From NCBI RefSeq assembly GCF_020184175.1, contig NC_065531.1, positions 26,185,213-26,249,212 of the forward strand: a stretch of 64,000 bases of DNA, given 5' to 3'. Under the pieces are notes generated by a model. That model was given only the letters and a program-made list of their open reading frames with translations, did not search any database and had not been told where the DNA came from. Both the position numbers and the translations under genes were made by a program. Shown here one piece after another: positions 13,301-25,190 of this stretch (the first letter of the stretch is position 1; each line of letters opens with the position of its first letter). The DNA is from Aphis gossypii (lineage: Eukaryota; Arthropoda; Insecta; Hemiptera; Aphididae).

Positions 13301-16300
13301 CATTATTTAATATATAGATACAGCGTTTAATGAAATTAGCTGAACTATATTCTGAAATTGGTTTTCATCGTAAAGCATCATTTTTCCAATGGTTGGCTTC
13401 AAAAAGATATGTTTCTGCTAGTAATCCACATACCTCATGGGAACAGTGCTATCAGTTATTACTTAAAATGTTGCCTGGACATAAGTTATCGTTGGATCCA
13501 AATGATTATGTACCTGGAGGGCAATTTGGATGGCCTGAATTACAACGACAAGTAGTTAATGAAATTGTATTAGCTGCAAAAAGGGTTGGAAATGCTAGCT
13601 TAGCAACAAGGCATTGTACATTTTTGTTACAAACTATGTGGTGGATGATGGACAAAGTAGAGAGAAGCGCTTATGCTACACAACTCTCTGTATTATCTGC
13701 ACAATGTGAAGGTTCTCCTGTTCCACTTATATTGGATAATGGGCTTGTAATACCTCCAGCAAATCTTTTAAATATACCACAACCTGAGTAAGAGACTTCA
13801 GTTTGACAAATTAATTTATTACCTATTACATTATTATCTATTTTAGGAACTTTTCTGTTCAAAATTTGAAACTTCACTTAAGACCACATAAGTTAGTAAA
13901 AGTTAAGGAGGATTTTGGTCCATTTTTATTTACTCCATTAAAATTTGGTTCAATGGAAAAATATAATATTAAAAGTAATAAAATGGAATATGTTTGGGTA
14001 ATTAATGAACCTTGTGAAGTCATACTAGAACTTAGTAATCCATTAAATTTTGAATTAGAAGTAACAAATATTGTAAGTGTTTTATTTACTTATTATTCAT
14101 TTATTTATTTATTTACCATTATAATGTTTTAATTGTTAAATGGTAATTTTTATTTTAGCTTCTATTAACAAATGGCGCTGTCTTTGAAAGTATTCCATTT
14201 TCTATAAACTTACCACCAGAAACTAGTTATCAAAATGTTGTGTTAACTGGTATACCTAAAGAAATAGGAGAAATTGAAATTAACGGTTATTCTACACATA
14301 CGTTAGGAGTAAAATCTAATTGTCGTCTTAAAAATATTCCAAATGTACCCGAAACGACATATAATGTGCAAGTTATTCCGTCAATGCCGTGTCTGGAAGC
14401 ATTCATTTTAGACTCAAAAAATGAGACTGTATCTAATATTACATTATTTGCTGGTGAAAGGTATAAATAATAATTTATATTATTTGCTGAAATAGTAATT
14501 ATTTTTTTTATTTTTAGTTTGGATTATAATCTAAAAATATTAAATGTTGGATCGATTTCTATTGATCTTTTAGAAATATCAATTGAATCAACTATTGAAC
14601 ATTCATTAAAAAATAGTATAATTAAAATTGACACTGAAAATATAAAAGATTATTTACCAATTACTCCTAAATCAGAAATATTAGTGGGTATTCATTTGAC
14701 TGGTGCATTAAATTTTCTTTCAAGCAACCAGTATCCACTGGCAGGTAATATTGTTATTAAAATAAGATCAATGTATTATGCATTCAATTGTTAATTTTAA
14801 TTATGTTGAAAATTTAACTTTATACAAATATAATATTGTATTTATTATTGTTATTTTCATTACTATAGAACTAAATAGTTTGAAAAGTAGCTTAACTATA
14901 TCAGGTCCAAGTTCTTATCCATCATTACCTAGTCCTAAACAAAGAAATGAAAGATTGTCTCCAATGACTGCTTCATCATTTCGGTAAGTTCATATCAAGA
15001 CTTTTTGATTTTTATTATAATCTAGTAAATATTTAAATTTTAATACAATATATACATGTTATATTTTTTAGATCAGGAGAAAGCAGTTTAAATTCAAATT
15101 GTTCAAGATATAGAAGCCCAACTGATATAACATCTTTAAAAGTAATATATTTTATTTTATTTATGATTTATTCATTTTTAGTTTTTACTTAAAAATTAAC
15201 AAATCCATAGTATGTACTCGTGTATGCATTTTTAAATAAATAATAAACATCTTTGACTTTAGGTTATTGAATTTAATATTAAAATAAAATATGCTGGAGG
15301 TGAAGGTATGGCTGCTGGTTATTGCAGGATAATTTCATGTGTTTTATCATTAAATATATTCAACTCTGTACTAGTAACTGGATGGGATGTTTTACAAGCA
15401 GAAACGTAAGTACATTGTATTACTTTATGTATTAATGTAGTTATTATCTTTGTATTTTAGGGGTTCCCAATTTTATTTGGTACTTGATGTTGTGAATGTT
15501 ACCAATCAAGAAATGGAACTTAAATATGCAACAAATAAAAGTATTTTAATGGAAGAAAAAGAATCTTACAGAATTCCAGTACCCGTTGATAGATTTTTAA
15601 TTCATAGTTTAGAACAGGTTTGTTGACTTTTTTATAGATAATAATCTAAAATTTAATATACTTTTATATTAAAATAAGTTTTTATTTTAGGTTAGTAGTG
15701 GCGAAGAAGGGCAAGCTGATATGGTATCCCAGTGTAACAAACATATAGCTGAACAAGTTTTGTTAAGATGGTCAGTTAATTCTTATGATGATTTACCAGC
15801 CAGATGGGGTGTTGCAAAATTATACGGTCTTACATTGTGTCCTCAGATGCTTGATATTGTTTGCACATCACCTATTTATTGGGGTAATATACTGTACTAA
15901 ATGTTTAAAGTTCAAGTCTTAAATACTATAAAATATATATACTTTTATTAGAAATAAATTTAAATGAAGAAAAAATTGTCAGTGAGTGTGATGAAAAGCT
16001 ATTATCAGAAACATCCCAATATCCTGTTGGTCAACAACTAAAACTACAGATTTGGGTACATAATTCTCTTATGTCTCCATTGGATGATGTTACATTGGAA
16101 CTGAATTTTTACCAGGACTATCATAATGGAACTACAAACAGTCAACTAGGAAATAGATTAGCTACTACTGGATCAACTAAAACTCATACAACTAGAGTGA
16201 GTACATCAGTTAAGCTGATTAATACATAAGTTAAAAATTTAAAACAATTTTATTACATTTATTAATGATTACATACAGGTTAACAAACATGATAGGTTAT

Positions 16301-16425
16301 ATCACGAATGTGGAGTAATATTCTTTTATCCAGGTCAATACAAATTGAATTTGCAGTGTCAAACATTAAAACAACATATTTGGAAATTAATACCTCCATT
16401 ACAATTGGATATTACTGCTGAATAA
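10339..16425 (+). CDS. TRAPPC9: TRAPPC9 (TRAPP II subunit; brunelleschi/NIBP/Trs120)
   Basis: Subunit of the TRAPP II tethering and Rab-GEF complex at the Golgi and endosomes; the fly orthologue is needed for cytokinesis in male meiosis. Eighteen exons: 10339-10408, 10518-10709, 10835-11115, 11173-11389, 11459-11573, 11645-11780, 13065-13205, 13324-13787, 13847-14072, 14159-14460, 14518-14744, 14869-14983, 15072-15141, 15263-15405, 15461-15617, 15691-15883, 15952-16196, 16279-16425. Every GT-AG junction keeps the frame, giving 1146 residues, close to the vertebrate protein (about 1148). Recognisable blocks are the N-terminus MSHPDYEMTVHDHGTLL, then RICRINQLRIVDGTG, then LIAPFEKRNIIGLD, followed by the TPR-like segment DLNLQTGFLNDALNFYQTA and a beta-rich C-terminal half. 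The start is the first ATG after a likely UTR acceptor and matches the family N-terminus. Most introns are 50-120 bases; intron 6 is 1.28 kb. Confidence 0.95.
11781..13064 (+). other. Large TRAPPC9 intron 6, probably carrying an inserted repeat
   Basis: Phase-0 intron of 1284 bases in a gene whose other introns are much shorter. The segment at about 11830-11985 is less AT-biased and reads like a transposon end (tcctgag...cctgaggcacccc), and 12590-12860 is also compositionally distinct. No exon is needed here: the frame is kept across it and the predicted protein already has normal length. Insertion of a mobile element is inferred from size and composition only. Confidence 0.4.
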
Positions 16426-18531
16426 ATAGTAAATATAATATTTATTCATGTATTTATATTTTATAGCTAAATTCAAAAATAATTAAATGAGGTTAAGTAA
16501 ATAGTAGTCAATTGAAATACTTATAAATTATAATATATACTGTTATGGTATACTTTTTTAAATTAAATCATTGTTTTAATTCTTTAATGATTATTTTGTT
16601 TACTGTTATGAAATTTATGTATACAAAAAAATAAGCACTGACTATTAAGGAAATTGAAAATTTATTATTTTACATTATTAAATGCCAATGAAATTATTTT
16701 TGGGATAAATCAATATTCTTAAATTGTCATTTATCTAAATTTATTAATTCATCAAGGGTTCTTTAATCTTTTTATGCATACCGCATAGAACGTTTACTTT
16801 TTTTATTGTCAAAAATAAAAATCTAAATTTGTTATGCCTATTTAAAACGATTGACCAAAATAGGTTCAAATGACAAGGCCATTATAAGCTCAATTATGCT
16901 TTTTTTAACACCATTCAATAATACTCCAAAACAAAAATATAAAAGTTGTTAATGTTATTATGTTAAATTGTTTATTGTGTTTATTATTCATTAATATAAA
17001 TTAAATATTCAAATTGTGTATTTAATCAATGACATAAAATATAAATATATTACTTAATGATTAAATTTTTAATTGTGTTCAAATGTTATTTATTTTTAAA
17101 TACAAATTATATTGTAATATTTTTTTATTATTATATCAAATATTGATTTTTGTCAGTATTATGAATTATGATTGTTTTATTGTATAATATATATTTATTT
17201 TTTATTAAAATCAAAAAGGTTGGTTTTATATATTTTTTATCATAACAATATTATTATCTCTTACAAATATGTTTTATTTGTATGGAGAAAACACAGATTT
17301 CTATATACTATATAGAACTAAAATATAGTTGGTATAGATATCTGTGGGAGAAAATTGTATACTATCAGGAATGTTTTTAGATACAATCAATACATGAAAT
17401 AACACAGGGTGCCAAATTCAGAAGTGGGTGAAATTCTATTACTATTTCTTCAAAATTATATACGTTAATTTAATTTAATTTTGTTAGCATGCATGTTTTT
17501 TAAGTATGGTTGATATTTAGAATCAGTTATATTAAATACAGTTTGAAGTTACTACAAGTACTATGTGATATAATAATTTAATAATGCTTAAATTTAAAGA
17601 AAAATCATAAATGTTTATGAGTTTCTGGACTCTGATCTTTGGGATCTAGAAGTTTTATTTTAAGAGATTATGTTATAGGTAGGTACTCCGCTTGATATCA
17701 CAGTTTGTCATCTGCTATAAATGCCTATAATGATCATAATCTTGGAATGACGATTCAAAGGGTGTTACCTACCTAAAAGTTAAAAATTTACTACTAGTAA
17801 TTTATCACTGATAACTATGTTAGTTATAAATTTAAGTTTAATTTATTTGTAGACCTTTTGTCTTATATGACTTAACTAAATACCAATTTAATCAGTACAA
17901 TATGCGAGTATATTATAGACATTGTATATATTTTTACGGAGGGTTCTCGGTTATTTATTTATATTTTTTACTTATTATTATTTTTTTATTACCAATTCTT
18001 CTCCATTCGTCCTTTTTAATTGCTGCTACTCTTAAGCCCTAATGCCATACCTGGTTACATATTTTTTATGTCCGTTTTCAATCATCTTCTCCAGCGTCTT
18101 CTTAGTTCTTACCAATAGTGTTCTTTTCAATAGTTCTAACTACTAACTATTGAACCTATTTTATCTTCTGTAATACTGGTAATACGTATGCGATCTTTGA
18201 AAATATTTAAACGATTGGCGATTTAGAGAAGTGATAGCATGGCTTCTGCGTAAAGGCCGGTTTGAATTCAAATGGCTGTTACGCGGGACCGTGTCAAATA
18301 CACGTCTATGCTAGATCAATAGATGTGTGGCAGTTGGTGCCATTTAATATATAAAATCATGTATCTCTATGGTAAATGGTAATATTGTAGTAACAAACCT
18401 CAAGCACAGAAAAAATGTACAATGACTTAACTAATATTGATCATTGACATATAAAATAAACATATAATTGTATTTTCTACATATTTTTTTTTCGTGAACT
18501 TACGTCGACAAACATTTTTAGTCAAAGCAAT
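16426..18531. other. Intergenic region downstream of TRAPPC9
   Basis: 2.1 kb of AT-rich DNA containing the TRAPPC9 3' UTR at its left end. A GC-richer patch at about 18180-18340 (gtaaaggccggtttgaattc) may be promoter or repeat. No coding exon was recognised. Confidence 0.5.
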
Positions 18532-20123
18532 ATGAATAACAAAATGGTAATAACCAATTAATAATTATAATATTAAAAATTCAATAATGTAGCTAGGAGT
18601 TTAGATTACTAGTAACGTGGCTAATGAAAATTATTCAATTGAAAACAAATTATTATTTATAGATTGTTAAATCGTTTTATTTTTTAAATGGGACATGGGT
18701 TCCTTCTTTCGGTTTTGAATACAAATGCTTTTATACAAAATTGAGTCTTTGTAACTTCAATACTTTTAATATATACAATATATCTTTAATAAGCAAACTA
18801 AATAAAACTGAAATGGGCCGGAGTTAAGGTTATTATAATTTTTTTAATTTTCCTGTACGGTCTAAATTGTTTTCACATAAAAATTGCATCATTTGGCCAT
18901 TTAGTAAGAATAGTACTGACAATTTATCGAATATGATTTTGTGGCTGTAAGCATATTACAAAATATAGGTACATCTAAAATTATATACTATACCTATAAT
19001 TCTCTATAGGTGTACAGAATTTAACATACATATAGAATTCCTTATAAAATTTACGTATCAAATCCTCTTAAAACCTTAAGTAAAATATAATTAATATATT
19101 ATTATCATAGTAAAATAGATTACTTTATAGTTTTTAATACTTGTCTTTAATTTAGAACTACCCGTCACCTGAAATGACTCCCGAACAACTCCAAAAACTT
19201 TTGCCCTATAAAATCTCTGAAGATTCGATACATTTTAACCTGCCAGATAATTTTGTTCCTGGATCCATAGCTTTCGCCAACTTTCCTGTTCGGCCCAATA
19301 TGCGTAAAGTAAGAACATTTTTGTTAACATTTATCTATAATTTTATATAGGTACTTTAAAATAATCCTATATAATATTAATTATTATTAGAGTATACCTA
19401 TCCCATTATCTCCACATAAATATATTATTATTTTAAAGTAGACCGTGGAGTGTAAACTATGGTCTGTGGACTATTATCACATAAAATATTGTACAGTATA
19501 ATATAATGGTCGATGAAGTTAAAATTCCTACTTCTGTCACATTAAAGTAGTAATAAGTAATAATACCTAATAATCTTTGCGCTAACAAACTGTAATATTA
19601 AGTCTACTTGAAAGACACTTAGTATATTTATTAATAAATAGTAAAATGTATATTATAATTAAGATTTATAGATTATGTTTTAAACAAAAAGATTGTATTG
19701 TATATTCAAAACATTTTTTTAGGCATCTTACACTTATTAAAAAAATAACTTAGTCGTTATTTCATGTTTTAAATACAGCAGACAACTAATAAACAAAATA
19801 AAAGAGAGCATCACTCCACCTGGACTCAAAGTGAAGCAAAAAGGATTTATGTTAAAAAGACGATGAACTTATATCATTGGACACAGCCCGGACTACCCAC
19901 GGACTTCGTTCGAAAAATTATTTCAGATAGCTGGGATAATATGTCCGTAGATGAAAAACAAGTATACGAAAAACAGGTGAGTAAAAACCGGCATACATTT
20001 TTTACTGTGACTTCTGTTGAGTTATACCTAATAGGTAATATTTCTTGGAGATTGAACACAACGTGCTTAAATTTAACCATAAGTTTCAATTTTCATTACG
20101 TGAATGTCTTTTTGTTTCTGTAA
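18532..20123 (+). CDS. Unrecognised gene with HMG-box-like segment
   Basis: I do not recognise this gene. Three exons can be proposed: 18532-18546 (MNNKM, then gtaata), 19156-19308 and 19779 onward, all in phase 0. The second encodes an acidic/proline-containing stretch (MTPEQLQKLLPYKISEDS). The third carries a basic segment, then FVRKIISDSWDNMSVDEKQV with EKQ soon after, which resembles the last two helices of an HMG box (family pattern: sk.W..ms.eeK..Y). The third exon either ends at the donor after 19976 (CAG|gtgagt) and continues into exons I could not find, or reads through to the TAA at 20121-20123 with a hydrophobic tail. Codon use is less AT-biased than the flanks, which argues for real coding. 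It could be a lineage-specific HMG-type gene or a decaying copy of one. Confidence 0.4.
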
Positions 20124-22605
20124 GATCAAGTAGGTAACGATGATGATTTTAAATTTCACTAACTATAATTAATTTTAAATCGGTATAGTATCAACTATAA
20201 ACTCAATGTAAGTTCCAACTAATTATCTAATAATTATAGATAGATTGTAAATAAATAATAATATAATAATACTATTGACAAATGTATAAAATTTACTTAT
20301 TCATAATAAGGAGATTAAATAAAGACACACGTAATAAAAAACTAAATGTTAGCTATTATGTCTAGGCGTCTAGCATGTGTTAAATATTTTAAGTCTTGAA
20401 ATTAGAATGATTAGATTAAAAAGATATTTGAATAATTTATTTGTTCAATTAGTCTTTGATCATTGGTAAGTACCTATTGTTTATTTATACGATTGGTGTC
20501 TGGTGGTGGTCTTGAAATTTATACGCTGTCTATTCGGATTCGACCTAGATAAATTTATACTATATATAGTCTACAAGTAGATACTGATATAATGTTCCTA
20601 TGTGTATAAAATAATTATAAATGTGAAAATTGCGTATCCTTTGGTCAATAAAAATAAAAAATTTTGTAAATAGGCAAACGGAGAGTATGGACCCTTGATG
20701 GTTCACCCTCACTTGTCACTTATGTATCAGTGTGGACAGCTAGGAAAGTTTTCCAACCAATCAAAACAATCGTGAAGAAGTTTTATAATTTAAAGTTATT
20801 ATATCAAATATGCACGTATTCATTTAATTATAATATAAAATATTAATATTCTTCAATTATCCAACATAAAATAATATATTTCTCATTAAAAGTATATATT
20901 TTGATCAGTATATAAATAGTTTAACCTTTATTTAGATATTGTATACAAGTAATATATTTTTCATTATGTATTTAGTAGGTAAATAGACGCTGCCCGCTTA
21001 TTCAAGTACCTACCTATAAATGACCTATTGGCTACCTTATACAATATACATGTAGCTATTAGGTATATGATTATCAGATGATATACAATACAGCAATATT
21101 AAGTAACATATCTAATACATAGGTAAGTAATAAGTATATAGAACTAAATATTAATATTAGGCATTTAAGTTAGTTAATTGCAAAATAGGGTGGAACGATG
21201 GGAATGCTGGATTGGCTGGTCATTTTTATTGTAAAATAAAATATATAGGGAAGAGTCACCCACACACTGTATAGTTGTAACTTAAAAGTATTAATTTACC
21301 TATAATATGTGAAAATAAATAAGAAGTGGAAGATCAAGTGGAAATGTAGGGCCCATCTAGGCGGTTTGAATTTTTTTTTGCTCATGATAATGACTTATTT
21401 AATAGATAACTGCAAATTTTAAAAATCAATTTGCAACTATATTTTTTTTTTAGCTTATTATTTTTTCGTATTTAGTGGTCGCTATATGGCTATATATTAT
21501 TTTGGAATAACATTTTACCAGAGAACGTTATTCAACTGAAATTGATGTTTTACTTATAGAATTATACCTACACAGAATATCAGAACATCATCAATCATCA
21601 TTGCTATGAAAATATTCGTCTTGAAGACTTGAAGATGAACACATATAAAAAATAAAAATATATTGATTTAATTTGTATAGTTACAAAAATCAGAGTTATA
21701 TAAAAATATGTGTTAAAACAGGTAAGATAAAAGTAAGCTTATTTAGTCTTTTGACAAGAATTTTTCACTTGTCTAAGATAATAAATTATAGGTAGGTACC
21801 ACGAATTAAGATATATTATTATATTAAGTTTATTAAGTTACCTACCTACTCAATAAAACATGTATTTACATATAAAATCAAGTCCTATTATTATATTTCA
21901 AGTTTGAAAATATTAATAAAATCAATACAAAATTTCTAATTAAAATAATTTATTAATTGCAAGACCGATACATTTCTCGTATATTATATTATTAATTGAA
22001 CGTTGTAATATTGGTAACGCTTTAGTATATTGAAAAGTCAAAATGTTGATTCAATGATACAGTTAACAATATTCATGAATAAAATATATATTATACAAAA
22101 ATTGTAAAGTGTGTACGAATATGTACGATTTTTAACAGGTTTAAATTTGCCGCTGCTTAGTAAAGTCCTAACATTCATACAACATCCTTGATTTTTGTAT
22201 ATTTTACAATAATCAATCAAATCGTTTGGAATAATAGCTGATGCATCCTGTATGATCGTTTGCATTGACGCACTGTATCTATCGTTTTTATTTCATAAAA
22301 ATTTCATATCACCCACATCTCGTTCACGAAATCACGACTCGAGTCTTTGACAGCCAGCCGCTGCCCGCTACGGCTTACGAGCTGTTATTTTATCTATTTC
22401 TCAATAAACATCTCGGAACTGTCGTGATCGAGTCACGTCGTTTCGCTCGAATCGTGTGTTTTCAATTTACAGCAGGCAACGGGAAACCTCGCACGTCCCC
22501 GACATGACGTACTGAGATCAACGACACTTCCATTATAATATCATATGTACGTCAAGTATTGATTTGCGGTTTAAATGCAGTGATTGTTACACGGTCCGCG
22601 AAACA
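20124..22605. other. Intergenic region upstream of UBL4A and presenilin
   Basis: About 2.5 kb. The left part is AT-rich with no signal. From about 22300 to 22605 the base composition becomes much GC-richer and CpG-containing, as expected for the promoter and 5' UTR of UBL4A (and probably presenilin). An open frame at 22265-22507 crosses this island but does not look like a conserved protein. Confidence 0.5.
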
Positions 22606-24920
22606 ATGAAAATCAACATCAAGATACTTAACGGACAGGAATGTTCATTCGACGTGAGTATGGGCGCTTTTTAACGATACGTTAGTTTCTGTTACATTGT
22701 TGAGGAAGTGAGAACACGCGCTTAGATCTGGTGTGCATAGATTGAGGTTTAACACTTTGGCGTCACCCCTCGTTTTTGAGTGTTATTGATGCGCGACAGC
22801 AGTAGCAGGAGCAGTAGCAAGTCACCGACACGTAGAGAAGCTGTACCGCTGATGGCCGCCGCGGCTCCCAGGGAAACGTCGCGCCGCGACTCGTTGACGG
22901 CTCAAGAAGAGGAGACGCTCAAGTACGGCGCCGAACATGTCATCAAACTGTTTGTGCCTGTGTCGATGTGCATGTTAGTGGTGGTGGCCACGATAAACTC
23001 CGTGTCGTTCTACAATGTTAAAGACATGTACTTGGTGTACACACCGTTCCACGAGACTAGTCCCGAGCCTTCGACTAAAGTATGGAACGCCGTGGCCAAT
23101 TCGCTGATACTGATATCTGTTGTCATCGTCATGACTGTGTTCCTAATTGCGTTGTACAAATATCGGTGCTATAAATTAATACACGGTTGGCTCATAATGT
23201 CGTCATTGCTTCTCCTGTCCATGTTCACTTGTTTGTACATCGAGGAAATCTTACACACATACAACATTCCCATGGATTATATAACATTTTTTTTGGTAAT
23301 CTGGAATATTGGTATGCTAGGCATGGTGTGTATACACTGGAAAGGCCCATTGCGACTCCAGCAATCCTATCTGATATTCATTGCTGCCCTCATGGCACTC
23401 GTGTTTATTAAATATATGCCTGAATGGACTACTTGGGTTGTGTTGTTTGTTATATCTATTTGGGACTTGGTTGCTGTCCTCACTCCACGAGGACCTTTAC
23501 GCATACTTGTCGAATTGGCTGAGGAGCGCAATGAACAAATATTCCCGGCATTAATCTACTCGTCTACGGTCGTATACATGATGAACCGTTCAGATAGTGT
23601 AGATAGTACAACAGACAGCCAAAACGGATTTACCAGGACATGGGTCGAAGAACACCAACAGCCTCAGACTGAAGAAGTTAGAGTTTGTAGAAGACTGATG
23701 GATGAAGAAGATAAAGGTGTCAAACTTGGATTAGGGGATTTCATATTCTACAGCGTTTTAGTGGGCAAAGCGTCATCTTATGGAGACTGGAATACAACAT
23801 TAGCATGCTTTGTGGCTATACTTATTGGATTGTGCTTAACATTATTATTATTGGCTATATTTAGACGAGCTTTGCCCGCTTTACCAATATCCATAACTTT
23901 TGGGCTTGTATTCTATTTTGCTACTCGTGGACTTGTAAAACCGTTTGCAGATATGCTAGCGTCACAACAAGTTTTCATATGAGTTTAATTCATTAATTTT
24001 TCATAATATTGTATAACTAAAATATGTATTATAAATAATAACAGTTACTATTCAAAAAATACTTTTATAAATTTTTTTTTTATACCTACTAAGTATAATA
24101 ATATGCAATTTAAGTAATATTTTAAATAAATGATTAATTATTAAAAATTACTATTTTTTCTGTATATTATTTTGTTCCTAACAATTGTACAATTGCATTG
24201 AGATATTTTAAAACTTATTATGGTAATTAAGTGAAAAAAAACAAAGTATCATATAGCTCAAATCTTGGATGACGTCATGCATTTTATTAGTTAATTATAT
24301 CAAACAGTTTCAAATTATATGATTAATCCATATAGATATTTTTAATTACCAATAATCTAATAGTTCTGTGATTCAGTTAATTTTTTTAATTGCATTTTAA
24401 TGCGAAAAATTCATTTTTAGGTTCAGAGTGAAATGACAATAGCAGAGCTAAAAAATCATGTATTTGAAGCACTTAAGGTTCCTGTTAAAGATCAAAGATT
24501 ATTGCTTACCGGTCGTCCTTTATGTGGTAATTATTCTTTTACTTTAAAATTTCACAATTCCTACACACAATATATAATATTTATGTATTATAGTTTATAA
24601 TATAACATTATTAATAAAGGATAACCTTTCATTTATTTTTTTTAATATTTATAGATGAAAAAACCTTAGTTGATTATCCACAAATAAAGGATGGTACCAG
24701 ATTGAACTTAATTGTTAAACAGCAAATTATTAAACCCGATGAATTAGAAGAAATGATCACAAAGCATGTACGAGAACATTATAGCACAGAAGATACAGTC
24801 AAGGTATTAAAAGAATTTATGAAGGAATTTGATCGTTCTCTTACTCAGTTCAGCTTAGATGACTATGAGCGTATGGCAGAATCATTGTTGACCAACAATG
24901 AACAACAGAAGAGTCAATAA
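22606..24920 (+). CDS. UBL4A: Ubiquitin-like protein UBL4A (Get5-type chaperone cofactor)
   Basis: Part of the BAG6-UBL4A-TRC35 complex, which receives tail-anchored membrane proteins from SGTA and passes them to TRC40/GET3 in the cytosol. Exons are 22606-22653, 24421-24526 and 24655-24920, giving 139 residues (vertebrate UBL4A is about 157). Residues 1 to about 73 form a ubiquitin fold (MKINIKILNGQECSFD, then LKVPVKDQRLLLTGRPL). The C-terminus matches the family's BAG6-binding helices (VLKEFMKEFDRSLTQFSLDD, then YERMAESLL). Junction phases are 0 and 1 and keep the frame. Intron 1 (1767 bases) contains the whole presenilin reading frame on the same strand. A poly(A) signal AATAAA lies at 24971-24976. 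The gene converges on MetAP2. Confidence 0.93.
22789..23982 (+). CDS. Psn: Presenilin, catalytic subunit of gamma-secretase, single exon
   Basis: Nine-pass aspartyl protease that, with nicastrin, Aph-1 and Pen-2, cleaves Notch and other type I proteins within the membrane. The reading frame is 397 residues with no intron. The first ATG (22789) gives a Ser/Arg-rich cytosolic N-terminus. Catalytic Asp226 lies in ISIWDLVAVL (WD instead of the vertebrate YD, as I recall for other insects) and Asp317 in the GLGD motif (VKLGLGDFIFYS). The PALP motif is at residues 363-366 (RRALPALPISI), and the C-terminus QVFI is typical. The loop between the two aspartates is short, so the protein is smaller than human PSEN1 (467). 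It sits inside UBL4A intron 1, and a poly(A) signal at 24125-24130 could end its mRNA inside that intron. Confidence 0.97.
   Translation: MRDSSSRSSSKSPTRREAVPLMAAAAPRETSRRDSLTAQEEETLKYGAEHVIKLFVPVSMCMLVVVATINSVSFYNVKDMYLVYTPFHETSPEPSTKVWNAVANSLILISVVIVMTVFLIALYKYRCYKLIHGWLIMSSLLLLSMFTCLYIEEILHTYNIPMDYITFFLVIWNIGMLGMVCIHWKGPLRLQQSYLIFIAALMALVFIKYMPEWTTWVVLFVISIWDLVAVLTPRGPLRILVELAEERNEQIFPALIYSSTVVYMMNRSDSVDSTTDSQNGFTRTWVEEHQQPQTEEVRVCRRLMDEEDKGVKLGLGDFIFYSVLVGKASSYGDWNTTLACFVAILIGLCLTLLLLAIFRRALPALPISITFGLVFYFATRGLVKPFADMLASQQVFI
24125..24130 (+). terminator. Likely presenilin poly(A) signal (AATAAA)
   Basis: AATAAA about 140 bases after the presenilin stop and about 290 bases before UBL4A exon 2. 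Use of this site would terminate the transcript inside UBL4A intron 1, so it may help decide which protein is made. Confidence 0.5.
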
Positions 24921-24970
24921 TAACTGTCAAAGGATATGTAAAAAAAAAAAAAAAAAAATGAGGAAACATA

Positions 24971-24976
24971 AATAAA
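24971..24976 (+). terminator. Likely UBL4A poly(A) signal (AATAAA)
   Basis: AATAAA 51 bases after the UBL4A stop codon. The MetAP2 stop, on the other strand, lies about 215 bases further on, so the two 3' UTRs may overlap. Confidence 0.5.
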
Positions 24977-25190
24977 TTAAGTAATAAACCTATTTTTATC
25001 CACATATTGATTATGTTATAATATTGATTTGTAGTTCAGCAATTTTTTGTATAGGGTTTTATAATATTATAATTTCGTAATATTAAATTTTTTCATTTAT
25101 TAATCACCAAAAAGTTAAAATTTAAAAATAACAATGTATTTGTTATATGATTGGCGATGTAATGTTTATATTGACTCAAATTATTAAGAG

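Noticed and set aside
22038..22507. Divergent open frames before UBL4A
   Set aside because: Low-complexity or promoter-island frames without splice partners or domain similarity.
23459..23470. Presenilin WD instead of the vertebrate YD beside the first catalytic aspartate
   Set aside because: As far as I recall, Trp at this position is usual in insect presenilins, so it is not a loss or novelty; the aspartate itself is intact.
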